NCBI GenBank assembly: GCA_040901445.1
Contig: JBBDYQ010000007.1
Coordinates: forward strand, 62,001 to 126,000
Length of the DNA: 64,000 bases
Source: Thermoleophilaceae bacterium
GTDB lineage: Bacteria; Actinomycetota; Thermoleophilia; Solirubrobacterales; Thermoleophilaceae
Direction: 5' to 3'
Positions 1 through 6,785 of this stretch are shown in pieces. Within the stretch, counting starts at the first letter, position 1, and every line of letters starts with the position of its first letter. The notes below the pieces were generated by a model. That model saw only the letters and a list, made by a program, of their open reading frames with translations. It had not been told where the DNA came from and searched no databases. Made by a program: the position numbers and the translations under genes.

Positions 1-525
1 GACCGCGATGCCGCCGGCGAAGTCGAGCGTGCCGCCCTCCTGCAGCCAGCCGCCCCCGAAGCCCCAGTGCGCGAGCACGGCGTACACCAGCACCGACCAC
101 AGGGCGGCGAAGACCAGGAACGCCGAGAAGCGCATCCGCTCCACCACGGCGCCGGAGATGAGCGCCACCGTGAGGATGCAGAAGGTGCCCTGGTACGCGA
201 AGAAGAGGAGGTGCGGGATCGTCGTCCCCTCGCGCGGCTCGAAGGTCACTCCGCTCAGGCCCACGTGGCCCAGGCCGCCGATGATCGGGTTGCCTTCGTC
301 GAAGGCCAGCGAGTACCCCACCGTGGCCCACGTCACGGCGCCGACCGCGATTGCGGCGATGCACATCATGAAGGTGTTGAGCGTGTTCTTGCCGCGCACC
401 AGGCCTGCGTAGAAGAGCCCGAGCGCGGGGGTCATCATGAGGACGAGTGCGGTGGCCACGAGCATCCACGCCGTGTCGCCCGTGTCCACCTGCGGGGCCT
501 GCGCCAGGATCTCCAGGCCGCTCAC
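1..525 (-). CDS. amtB: Ammonium transporter (Amt family), 3' part cut by window edge
   Basis: Integral membrane channel for ammonium uptake. The 175 visible codons start at a GTG that overlaps the stop of the PII gene (GTGA), and the frame stays open to base 1, so only the N-terminal part is present. Visible family features are an N-terminal periplasmic stretch with VDTGDTAWMLVATALVLMMT, the FYAGLVRGKNTLNTFMM segment of the first helices, a FFAYQGTFCILTVALISGA helix, and a VVERMRFSAFLVF stretch before the next helix. Coupling of a PII gene to amt is the standard nitrogen-control pair: PII binds Amt and shuts the channel when nitrogen is plentiful. Here PII lies upstream of amt, and both may be co-expressed with the genes further upstream. 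Confidence 0.95.
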   Translation of the reverse strand, partial: MSGLEILAQAPQVDTGDTAWMLVATALVLMMTPALGLFYAGLVRGKNTLNTFMMCIAAIAVGAVTWATVGYSLAFDEGNPIIGGLGHVGLSGVTFEPREGTTIPHLLFFAYQGTFCILTVALISGAVVERMRFSAFLVFAALWSVLVYAVLAHWGFGGGWLQEGGTLDFAGGIAV

Positions 526-875
526 GAGCCCACCGGGGTGACGGCGCCGTGGTCGGTCTCGCCGGTGCGGATCCGGACGACCCGCTCGAGCGGCACGACC
601 ATGATCTTGCCGTCGCCGACCTCACCGGTGCGCGCGCCGTCGCAGAGCGCGTCGATCGTGGGCTGGACGAAGTCGTCGGAGACCGCGATCTCGAAGCGGA
701 TCTTGTCGCTGAGCCCCATCTTCACGGTCGTCCCGCGGTAGGTCTCGACCCGGTCGAGCTCGCCGCCGTGCCCCTGGACCCGGCTGAGCGAGAGCCCGCG
801 CACCTCGGCGCGGTAGAGGCGTTCCAGCACGTCGTTCGCCTTCTCGGGGCGGACGATGCCGATCACGAGCTTCAC
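522..875 (-). CDS. glnK: Nitrogen regulatory PII protein (GlnB/GlnK type)
   Basis: A small trimeric sensor (117 aa) that binds ATP/ADP and 2-oxoglutarate and regulates Amt and nitrogen assimilation. The C-terminal PII signature TGEVGDGKIMVVPLERVV is intact, followed by RIRTGE. The T-loop reads YRGTTVKMGL: Tyr46 is present, but the residue aligned with the modification site Tyr51 (classically YRGAEY) is Val51. Uridylylation or adenylylation at that site is therefore not expected. The GTG start is preceded by AAGGAG at a suitable distance. The stop overlaps the GTG start of the amt gene by four bases. GlnK rather than GlnB is favoured by the amt linkage; sequence alone does not separate them. 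Confidence 0.93.
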   Translation of the reverse strand: MKLVIGIVRPEKANDVLERLYRAEVRGLSLSRVQGHGGELDRVETYRGTTVKMGLSDKIRFEIAVSDDFVQPTIDALCDGARTGEVGDGKIMVVPLERVVRIRTGETDHGAVTPVGS

Positions 876-991
876 AGTGCGTGCTCCTTGGGTCGTCGAC
901 GAGGGCGCAGCCGGCCGCCAGTCTCGGCGCGCCTCGGCACTGAGTCATTCGCCCGCCGTACAGGATTCGCCGCGGGCTTTTGGCCCTGTGG

Positions 992-1402
992 CTAGGGAGC
1001 CCCGGCCCTTCCGAGGTGGAAGTCCACGAACTCGCCCAGCGCATCGGGGCGCTCGGCGTGCTGGATCCGGTCCGCGGAGACGGCCGCCAGCGGCGTGTCC
1101 AGCGCGGGCTCGCGCTCAAGCAGCACGGCCAGCCCCTCGTTGGCCAGCTCCGGGCCGGCGCCCTCCCGCAGGGAGGCGGTGCCCTCGGGTGGGCGCGCGT
1201 CGCGGTGCAGGACCACCACGTTGCCGGCGTCGACGGCGTCCGCGAGGGCGGGGGAGAGAACGGGCTCACCGCGGTAGGGCTCGCCCACGGAGGCGCGCGG
1301 CTCGACGGTGGACTCGTCGCGCGACTGGAAGAATAGGATCACGGCGCCCACGGCCAGCACCGCGAGCAGCACGGCGAGGATGGCGGCGCCCGCGCGCCTC
1401 AC
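992..1402 (-). CDS. Small membrane-anchored protein of unknown function
   Basis: A 136-aa protein with one N-terminal hydrophobic helix (about residues 4-24), a short charged stalk and an extracytoplasmic domain of about 100 residues. The domain carries a NVVVLHRDARPPEG stretch and ends in FVDFHLGRAGAP. I do not recognise the family. The GTG start at 1402 overlaps the stop of the ybaK gene (GTGA), which supports this start over longer readings into ybaK. It lies between ybaK and the PII gene on the same strand with a 116-bp gap before PII, so it is probably the last gene of the WS/DGAT-ybaK unit. Confidence 0.65.
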   Translation of the reverse strand: MRRAGAAILAVLLAVLAVGAVILFFQSRDESTVEPRASVGEPYRGEPVLSPALADAVDAGNVVVLHRDARPPEGTASLREGAGPELANEGLAVLLEREPALDTPLAAVSADRIQHAERPDALGEFVDFHLGRAGAP

Positions 1403-1851
1403 GCCTCGATGCGGGCCACCGTGGCCCGCGTGCAGCGCACCAGCGCGCGCGGGTCGACCTCGAACAGCGAGTTGCCGTCGCCTCCGGCCGCCCAGACCTT
1501 CGCGTGCGTGAGCAGCACCTCGTCGAAGACCACGGGCAGGCTGTGGGCGAAGGGGGCGACCCCGCCGACCGAGAAGCCCGTGGCGGCCCGCACCTCCTCG
1601 GGGGACGCCTGGCGGGCCTCCGCGCAGTCGAGCGCATCGCAGAGCCGGTTCACGTCCACGCGGTGCTCGCCGGAGGCCACGCACAGGACCGGCTCGCCGT
1701 CCGCCACGAACACGATCGACTTGGCGATCCGGGCCGGCTCGCAGCCCACGGCGTCGGCGGCCTCCTGCACGGTGCGGGTGGGCCGCTCCAGCGTCCGGAC
1801 GCTGACCTCGAGCCCGAGCTCCCGGGCGGCGCTCTTGACTTTCTCGCGCAT
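1399..1851 (-). CDS. ybaK: YbaK/EbsC-type aminoacyl-tRNA deacylase
   Basis: A 150-aa single-domain protein of the YbaK/ProX/INS family, which hydrolyses mischarged Cys-, Ala- or Pro-tRNA in trans. Family features are the ARIAKSIVFVADGEPVLCV strand with the conserved lysine, the DVNRLCDALDC segment, and the loop ATGFSVGGVAPFAH followed by VVFDEVLL. Length is typical for free-standing members. The ATG start shares one base with the stop of the upstream acyltransferase gene (TGATG), so translation is probably coupled. The substrate (Cys versus Pro or Ala charging errors) cannot be decided from sequence. Confidence 0.9.
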   Translation of the reverse strand: MREKVKSAARELGLEVSVRTLERPTRTVQEAADAVGCEPARIAKSIVFVADGEPVLCVASGEHRVDVNRLCDALDCAEARQASPEEVRAATGFSVGGVAPFAHSLPVVFDEVLLTHAKVWAAGGDGNSLFEVDPRALVRCTRATVARIEA

Positions 1852-3305
1852 CAGTCGGCGCCGGCCGCCGCGGCGGCGTCGCGCCGCAGCGGGGGCAGTC
1901 CCTCGGGGCCCTCCGGGGCGACCCCCGCGGCCTCGGTGAGCTCGGCCAGCGTGAACGCCACGTCGCCGGCGAGGTCGTCCACGTCGGCGAGCACGTCGAA
2001 GTCGCCCACCAGTCCGAAGTTCACGTGCCCGTTGTAGCTCATGATCGCCACGCCGAGACCCTGGTTCTTGGCCAGCGGCACCATCGGGAACGCCTCGAGC
2101 AGCTCGCGACCCAGCAGGTAGAGCGGGAACTGCGGCCCGGGCACGTTGGTGACCACGAGGTTGAAGAGCCGCTGCCGCGAGGACAGCCGCGCCGCCTGGC
2201 TCATGACGGTGGGCGGCGCGAAGCCGCTGAGCTGGGTGATCACCTGGGCGCCGACGGCCTGGCCGCCGTCCTTCAGCCCGCCCATCGACTCGCTCACGAG
2301 TCGCAGTCCCTCGACCGGGTCCTCACACCACACGGGGAGCGGCACCATCATCGCCGCCACGCGGTTGCCCAGCGCGCCGCGCTCGAGGTCGGTGCGCACG
2401 CTCACGGGCACCATCGCCTTGAGCTCGAGATCCTCGGTCTTCACCCCGCGGCGGCGGAGGTGGCGGCGCAGCGCACCGGCCACGGTGGCGAGCATCACGT
2501 CGTTGACGGTGCCGCCAAGCGAGTTCTTCACCTCCTTGACGTCCGCCAGCGAGGCGCGCACCCAGCTGAAGCGCCGGTGCGGGCCGATGGGGCGGTTGTA
2601 GGGTGACGGCGGCGCGGGGTTGAGCCCGGCCCAAGCCATGGCACCCACGCCCGCCAGCGAGTCCAGCGCACCCTGGGCGATCTGACGGGGCGCCCGGAAC
2701 AGCGCCCGCACGGAGCGGGCCACCTCGCCGGGGACGGTGGCGCGCTCCACGAGCGCCTCCCCCAGCAGCTGCGCCCGGCTGGGCTGCGGCCGCGGCAGCC
2801 AGCGCTCGTGGGGATGCGGCGGCGCCGCCGGCTCGGGCTGGGTGTCGAACAGGACGGTGACGATGTCCACGCCGGAGATCCCGTCCACGAGCGCATGGTG
2901 TGTCTTGGCGAGGATGGCGAATCGCTCCCCTTCCAGCCCGTCCACGAGCCACAGCTCCCACAGGGGCTTGTCGCGGTCGAGCTGCTGGGAGAACACGCGG
3001 CCTGCCAGCGCGCGCAGCTGCTCCTCGCCGCCGGGCTCGGGCAGCGCGGTGTGGCGCACGTGGTAGCTGAGGTTGAGGCTGGGGTCGTCCACCCATCGGG
3101 GCCGGCCCTGGCCGAGGGGCACGAACGCGAGCTTCTGGCGGTAGCGCGGCACGAGGTGCAGGCGCCGCTCGATGTTCTCCACGAACTCGCCATACGGCGG
3201 CGGCTCGCCGCGGAACAGCATCACCGAGGCCACGTGCATGTGCGCGGCGTCGTCCTCGAGGTGGAGGAAGGAGGCGTCGAGTCCGGTCAGCCTCTCAGCG
3301 GTCAC
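1851..3305 (-). CDS. Wax ester synthase / diacylglycerol acyltransferase (WS/DGAT)
   Basis: This 484-aa acyltransferase belongs to the bacterial WS/DGAT family, which esterifies acyl-CoA to diacylglycerol or fatty alcohols to make storage lipid. The N-terminus LTGLDASFLHLEDDAAHMHV is characteristic. The catalytic motif HHALVDG is at residues 136-142, and the later FNLVVTNVPGP motif is present. Length fits the family. The GTG at 3305 was chosen because the homology begins right after it; reading further upstream would run through the divergent amidohydrolase gene. Only 22 bp separate the two divergent starts, so the promoters must overlap. It is translationally coupled to ybaK downstream. Confidence 0.92.
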   Translation of the reverse strand: MTAERLTGLDASFLHLEDDAAHMHVASVMLFRGEPPPYGEFVENIERRLHLVPRYRQKLAFVPLGQGRPRWVDDPSLNLSYHVRHTALPEPGGEEQLRALAGRVFSQQLDRDKPLWELWLVDGLEGERFAILAKTHHALVDGISGVDIVTVLFDTQPEPAAPPHPHERWLPRPQPSRAQLLGEALVERATVPGEVARSVRALFRAPRQIAQGALDSLAGVGAMAWAGLNPAPPSPYNRPIGPHRRFSWVRASLADVKEVKNSLGGTVNDVMLATVAGALRRHLRRRGVKTEDLELKAMVPVSVRTDLERGALGNRVAAMMVPLPVWCEDPVEGLRLVSESMGGLKDGGQAVGAQVITQLSGFAPPTVMSQAARLSSRQRLFNLVVTNVPGPQFPLYLLGRELLEAFPMVPLAKNQGLGVAIMSYNGHVNFGLVGDFDVLADVDDLAGDVAFTLAELTEAAGVAPEGPEGLPPLRRDAAAAAGAD

Positions 3306-3327
3306 AGCACCTAGATTACGCGCCCGC

Positions 3328-4458
3328 GTGTACTCGGACGAGGTCATCCGCCCGTGGTTCGACCGCCTGATGGCGGATCTGGGCTCGGTGCCCGCCCTTT
3401 TCGACGCCCATACGCACACCGGCGCCAGCGACCCGGACGGCTTCAGATGCAGCGCCGAGGCCCTGCGCGAGGGCCTGGCCGCGGCCGGCGGCGCCCGCGG
3501 CGTGGTGTTCACCATGCACGAGCCCGACGGGTACACGCAGGCCAATGACCGGGTGTTGGCGGAGGCGGCCGCGTCGGGCGGCGCGCTCATCCCCTTCTGC
3601 CGGCTGGACCCGCGCGATTCGCCCCTCGAGGAGGCCGAGCGCTGCCTGGCGGCCGGCGCCCGCGGGATCAAGCTCCACCCGCGCGCGGAGCAGTTTCTCC
3701 TGGCGGACGAGGAGGCGCGGCCGATCTTCGCCCTCGCGCACGAGCGGCGCCTGCCGGTGCTCGTCCACGCCGGGCGGGGCATCCCGGCGCTCGGGCGACA
3801 CGCGCTCGACCTGTGCGCCGCCTACCCGGGGATGCGCATGATCCTCGCCCACGCCGGCATCTCCGACCTGAGCTGGCTGTGGCGCCATGCGCCCGACCAC
3901 CCCAACCTGTTCTTCGACACCAGCTGGTGGGCGCCGGACGACCTGCTCGCGCTGTTCCGGCTGGTGCCGCCCGGACAGATCCTGTTCGGAAGCGACACCC
4001 CCTATGGCACGCCGCTCACCGGGGCCGTCATCGCGCTGCGCTGCGCGCTCCAGGCGGGGCTCGACGCCGAGCAGGCGCACGCGGTCGGCGGCGGGCAGCT
4101 CGAGCGGCTGCTGGCGGGGGAGGACGCCGCTGACCTGGGACCCGCCCCGGGCGATCCCGTGATGGGCCAGGATCTGCTCCTGGGGCGCGTCGCGACGTTC
4201 CTCACCGCTGCGTTCGGGCGCATGGTCCGGGGCCAGGACGGCGACGAGCAGCTGGCGCTGGCCCGGCTGGCCTGCGTCGTGCCGCCCGGCTCGCCGCAGG
4301 AGCCGGTGTGCCGCTCGCTGATCGCGATCTTCGACCGGCTGCCGCCCGCGGGCTTCCCGGACGAGGCGCCCATCCCCTTCATGCCCGGGGTACACGCGCT
4401 GTCGGTGGCTCTCATCGTCGCCAGGACGCCCTCTGTCGGGCTTCCTGACGCAGTGTGA
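3328..4458 (+). CDS. Amidohydrolase family metal-dependent hydrolase
   Basis: A TIM-barrel hydrolase of the amidohydrolase-2 type (376 aa from a GTG start). It shows the N-terminal metal motif FDAHTHTG, a GIKLHPRAEQF strand, the metal-binding LVHAGRG and MILAHAGISDL strands, and the terminal aspartate in ILFGSDTPYGTPL. This set fits a decarboxylase/hydrolase-like active site, but the substrate cannot be predicted. After about residue 265 there is a helical C-terminal extension of about 110 residues. The start could also be the ATG at 3369, just before the HTH motif; GTG 3328 keeps the usual N-terminal helix. It is divergent from the WS/DGAT gene. Confidence 0.88.
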   Translation: MYSDEVIRPWFDRLMADLGSVPALFDAHTHTGASDPDGFRCSAEALREGLAAAGGARGVVFTMHEPDGYTQANDRVLAEAAASGGALIPFCRLDPRDSPLEEAERCLAAGARGIKLHPRAEQFLLADEEARPIFALAHERRLPVLVHAGRGIPALGRHALDLCAAYPGMRMILAHAGISDLSWLWRHAPDHPNLFFDTSWWAPDDLLALFRLVPPGQILFGSDTPYGTPLTGAVIALRCALQAGLDAEQAHAVGGGQLERLLAGEDAADLGPAPGDPVMGQDLLLGRVATFLTAAFGRMVRGQDGDEQLALARLACVVPPGSPQEPVCRSLIAIFDRLPPAGFPDEAPIPFMPGVHALSVALIVARTPSVGLPDAV

Positions 4459-4469
4459 CGCCCGTCACG
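4454..4469. promoter_or_regulatory. CRP/FNR-type palindrome
   Basis: TGTGACGCCCGTCACG matches the CRP-family consensus TGTGA-N6-TCACA except for the last base. It overlaps the stop codon of the amidohydrolase gene and lies 229 bp upstream of the RlpA-like gene, in the same intergenic block as a LexA-like box and a riboswitch. It could be an operator for a CRP/GlxR-like regulator, or simply a small hairpin at the end of the upstream gene. Confidence 0.35.
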
Positions 4470-4507
4470 TAGATCACGCACAGGCGGCCTATCCTCACCG
4501 GCTCGAT

Positions 4508-4523
4508 ACGAACGATTGTTCGA
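4508..4523. promoter_or_regulatory. LexA (SOS) box-like palindrome
   Basis: ACGAACGATTGTTCGA matches the actinobacterial/Bacillus-type LexA box TCGAAC-N4-GTTCGA at 11 of the 12 fixed positions. It lies about 30 bp upstream of the c-di-AMP riboswitch and 175 bp upstream of the RlpA-like gene, a plausible promoter position for that transcript. No second copy was noticed near dinB at 7.85 kb. Confidence 0.5.
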
Positions 4524-4544
4524 TCGGCCTGCCGAACCGCCGAT

Positions 4545-4690
4545 ATGCCGGCGGGCGGGGGACCCACTTGCCGCACCTCGTGTGCGGCCGGGGCGAATCG
4601 GCCGCTGCGGCGCACCTTCAACGGCGCCGCCCGGCTGTAGCGCTAACGCGCGAGCCCGTCAGCTAACCCCGCAGGCAGCGCCGGGAAAGG
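4545..4690 (+). promoter_or_regulatory. c-di-AMP riboswitch (ydaO/yuaA type)
   Basis: The leader contains the conserved blocks of the ydaO class in order. First is a 5' GGGGGACCCAC element near 4556. Next is a GGGGCGAATC core near 4589. Last is the nearly invariant 3' element CCCGTCAGCTAACCCCGCAG at 4656-4675. The riboswitch ends just before the ribosome binding site of the RlpA-like gene. In actinobacteria this class typically switches off genes for secreted wall hydrolases and RlpA/Rpf-like proteins when c-di-AMP is high, which agrees with the downstream gene. End points are approximate. Confidence 0.9.
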
Positions 4691-4697
4691 AAACGCA

Positions 4698-5633
4698 GTG
4701 AAGCCGAAACTTGCTGCGCGCCCGCGCGGTGTGCGCCTCATGGCGCTCGGAGCGGGTGCGCTCGGACTGGGGGCCGGCGCCGCCGTGGCGCTGCCGTCCT
4801 CCGGTGAGGCCCAGTCACCGGCGGCGACCATGGCAGTTCAGAAGGGCGACCAGCGCGTCGGCTACCGGGAGCGCGTCGTCCTCCGGGGCGACATCGCCTC
4901 GGGGCAGGCGGAAAAGCCCGTGGCGCTGCAGTACGCCCCTGACGGGGACGACTGGCGGACGTTGCGCGAGATCCGCTCGCTCGAGGGTGGCCGCTACGCC
5001 GCTTCGGTGCGCCCGCGCCGCAGCGGGCGCGTGCGCGTGGCCGCCGACGGCGGCCAGAGCGCCGCTCAGCCGGTGGCCGTGGCGGCGCGGGTCCACGCCG
5101 AGGTCCGCAGGCACGTGCGACGCGGGGGCGTGGTTCTTGTGAAGGGCACGGTCCGCCCGGGACACTCGGGCCGGCGCGTCTACGTGCAGATCCATCGCGA
5201 CGGCGACTGGGACACGGTCGAGGGCACGCGCACCCGCGACGGCGGCCGCTTCAAGGCCGCCTGGCGCCAGCGCGACACCGGGAGCTTCCGCGTACGCGCG
5301 GTGTTCCGCGGTGACAGTCGCAATGCGCGCCACGCCGATCGGGCCAGCGGTCACCTCAACGTGTACCGGTCCGGGCACGCGTCGTGGTACGGGCCGGGCT
5401 TCTACGGCAACCGCACCGCGTGCGGGCGCACGCTCGGCAGGGGCACCCTGGGAGTGGCCCACAAGTCGCTGCCCTGCGGAACCGACGTGACCTTCCGCTA
5501 CCGCGGTCGCAGCGTCACCGTGCCGGTCATCGACCGCGGGCCCTACGCCGCCGGCCGCGACTGGGACCTGACGGGCGCCACCAAGCGCAAGCTGCGCTTC
5601 GGCTCGACCGGGACGGTCTGGGCGGCGTACTAG
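4698..5633 (+). CDS. Secreted RlpA-like protein with double-psi beta-barrel domain
   Basis: A 311-aa exported protein presumed to act on the cell wall. It has an N-terminal signal region (hydrophobic run at about residues 14-32), two beta-sandwich-like repeats (about 50-120 and 130-215), and a C-terminal RlpA-like double-psi beta-barrel of about 90 residues. The barrel starts at GHASWYGPGFYGNRTACG, continues through LGVAHKSLPCGT, and ends with the conserved VPVIDRGPYAAGRDWDLT. RlpA-family barrels can be lytic transglycosylases or bind peptidoglycan; which applies here is unknown. The GTG start follows a GGAAAGGAAA Shine-Dalgarno region. The c-di-AMP riboswitch and LexA-like box upstream imply control by wall stress and possibly DNA damage. 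Confidence 0.88.
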   Translation: MKPKLAARPRGVRLMALGAGALGLGAGAAVALPSSGEAQSPAATMAVQKGDQRVGYRERVVLRGDIASGQAEKPVALQYAPDGDDWRTLREIRSLEGGRYAASVRPRRSGRVRVAADGGQSAAQPVAVAARVHAEVRRHVRRGGVVLVKGTVRPGHSGRRVYVQIHRDGDWDTVEGTRTRDGGRFKAAWRQRDTGSFRVRAVFRGDSRNARHADRASGHLNVYRSGHASWYGPGFYGNRTACGRTLGRGTLGVAHKSLPCGTDVTFRYRGRSVTVPVIDRGPYAAGRDWDLTGATKRKLRFGSTGTVWAAY

Positions 5634-5643
5634 CATCGCCCGG

Positions 5644-6750
5644 ATGAGGATCCGGGCCGCGGTGCTCGAGGAGTTCAGGGCGCCGCTCAACGTCTGCGAG
5701 GTGGACCTCCAGGAGCCGGGCCCCGGCGAGGTGCTCGTGCGCCTGGAGGCCTGTGGCGTCTGCCACACCGACCTGTACACCGCCTCGGGCGCCGACCCGT
5801 CGGGCTATGCGCCCACCGTGCTCGGCCACGAGGGCGCGGGCGTCGTCGAAGCGGTGGGGGAGGGGGTGGCCTCGCTCGCCCCGGGCGACCACGTGGTCAC
5901 GCTGTTCTCGCCCCAGTGCGGGGAGTGCGTGCACTGCCTCAGCCCGCGCACGAACCTCTGCCTGGCCATCCGCGAGCAGCAGAACCAGGGCTACCTGCCG
6001 GATGGCACCACGCGCCTGTCGCGCGACGGCGAGCCCATCCGCCACTTCATGGGCACGTCCACGTTCGCGGAGGCCACGGTGATGCCCGAGATCGCCCTCG
6101 CCAAGATCGATCCGCAGGCGCCGCTCGAGGGGGCCTGCCTGTTCGCCTGCGGGCTCTCCACGGGGTTGGGCGCCGCGATGAACACGGCGCGGGTCGAGGC
6201 GGGCTCCACCTGCGTGGTGTTCGGGGCCGGGATGGTGGGCCTGGGCGCGGTCGCCGGCTGCCGCCTGCAGGGCGCCGAGCGCGTGGTGTGCGTGGACCTG
6301 TCCGAGGAGCGGCTCGAGCTGGCTCGCGGACAGGGCGCAACCGACGTGCTCGCGGGCGGGCCCGATGTCGTGGACCAGATCCTGGAGATGACCGCCGGCT
6401 TCGGCGCCGACTACACCTTCGAGGCCACGGGCAACGTGGCGGTCATGCGCCAGGCGGTGGAGGCGGCGCGCATGGGGTGGGGCCTGTGCACCGTGGCCGG
6501 GGTGGCCGGCAGGGGCGAGACCCTCGACGTGGTGCCGCGCTTCCTCATCACCGGTCGCCGCATCGCGGGCTCGTCGTTCGGCGGAGTCAAGGGACGCGAG
6601 GGCGTGCCGAAGCTCGTGGACCTCTGGCTTGCCGGCGACATCGACGTGCAGCCGTTCCTCTCGCACCGCATCACGCTCGACGAGGTGAACCGCGGCTTCG
6701 AGCTGATGGAGGCCCAGGACGGCATCCGCAGCGTGATCGCGCTGGGCTAG
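5644..6750 (+). CDS. Zinc-dependent alcohol dehydrogenase, class III-like
   Basis: A 368-aa medium-chain dehydrogenase. Catalytic zinc ligands are in GVCHTDLYT and GHEGAG. The structural zinc cysteines are spaced C-x2-C-x2-C-x7-C in CGECVHCLSPRTNLC. The NAD-binding site is VFGAGMVGLGAV. The GTSTFAEATVMPEIALAKID and ACGLSTGLGAAMNTARV stretches are typical of the class III branch (S-hydroxymethylglutathione or mycothiol-linked formaldehyde dehydrogenases, aryl-alcohol dehydrogenases). The physiological substrate is not certain. It begins 10 bp after the RlpA-like gene but lacks an obvious functional link. It ends in a shared bidirectional terminator with dinB. Confidence 0.9.
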   Translation: MRIRAAVLEEFRAPLNVCEVDLQEPGPGEVLVRLEACGVCHTDLYTASGADPSGYAPTVLGHEGAGVVEAVGEGVASLAPGDHVVTLFSPQCGECVHCLSPRTNLCLAIREQQNQGYLPDGTTRLSRDGEPIRHFMGTSTFAEATVMPEIALAKIDPQAPLEGACLFACGLSTGLGAAMNTARVEAGSTCVVFGAGMVGLGAVAGCRLQGAERVVCVDLSEERLELARGQGATDVLAGGPDVVDQILEMTAGFGADYTFEATGNVAVMRQAVEAARMGWGLCTVAGVAGRGETLDVVPRFLITGRRIAGSSFGGVKGREGVPKLVDLWLAGDIDVQPFLSHRITLDEVNRGFELMEAQDGIRSVIALG

Positions 6751-6785
6751 TGTCCTGAGTCGGAAGTTGCGACTCAGGACACTAG
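6747..6785. terminator. Bidirectional hairpin terminator between adh and dinB
   Basis: A perfect inverted repeat with 15-base arms (CTAGTGTCCTGAGTC and its complement), extended by one more G-C pair around a 7-base loop. The outer CTAG of each arm contains the stop codon of the gene running into it: TAG at 6748-6750 for the alcohol dehydrogenase and TAG at 6782-6784 on the minus strand for dinB. It should terminate transcription from both sides. Confidence 0.85.
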
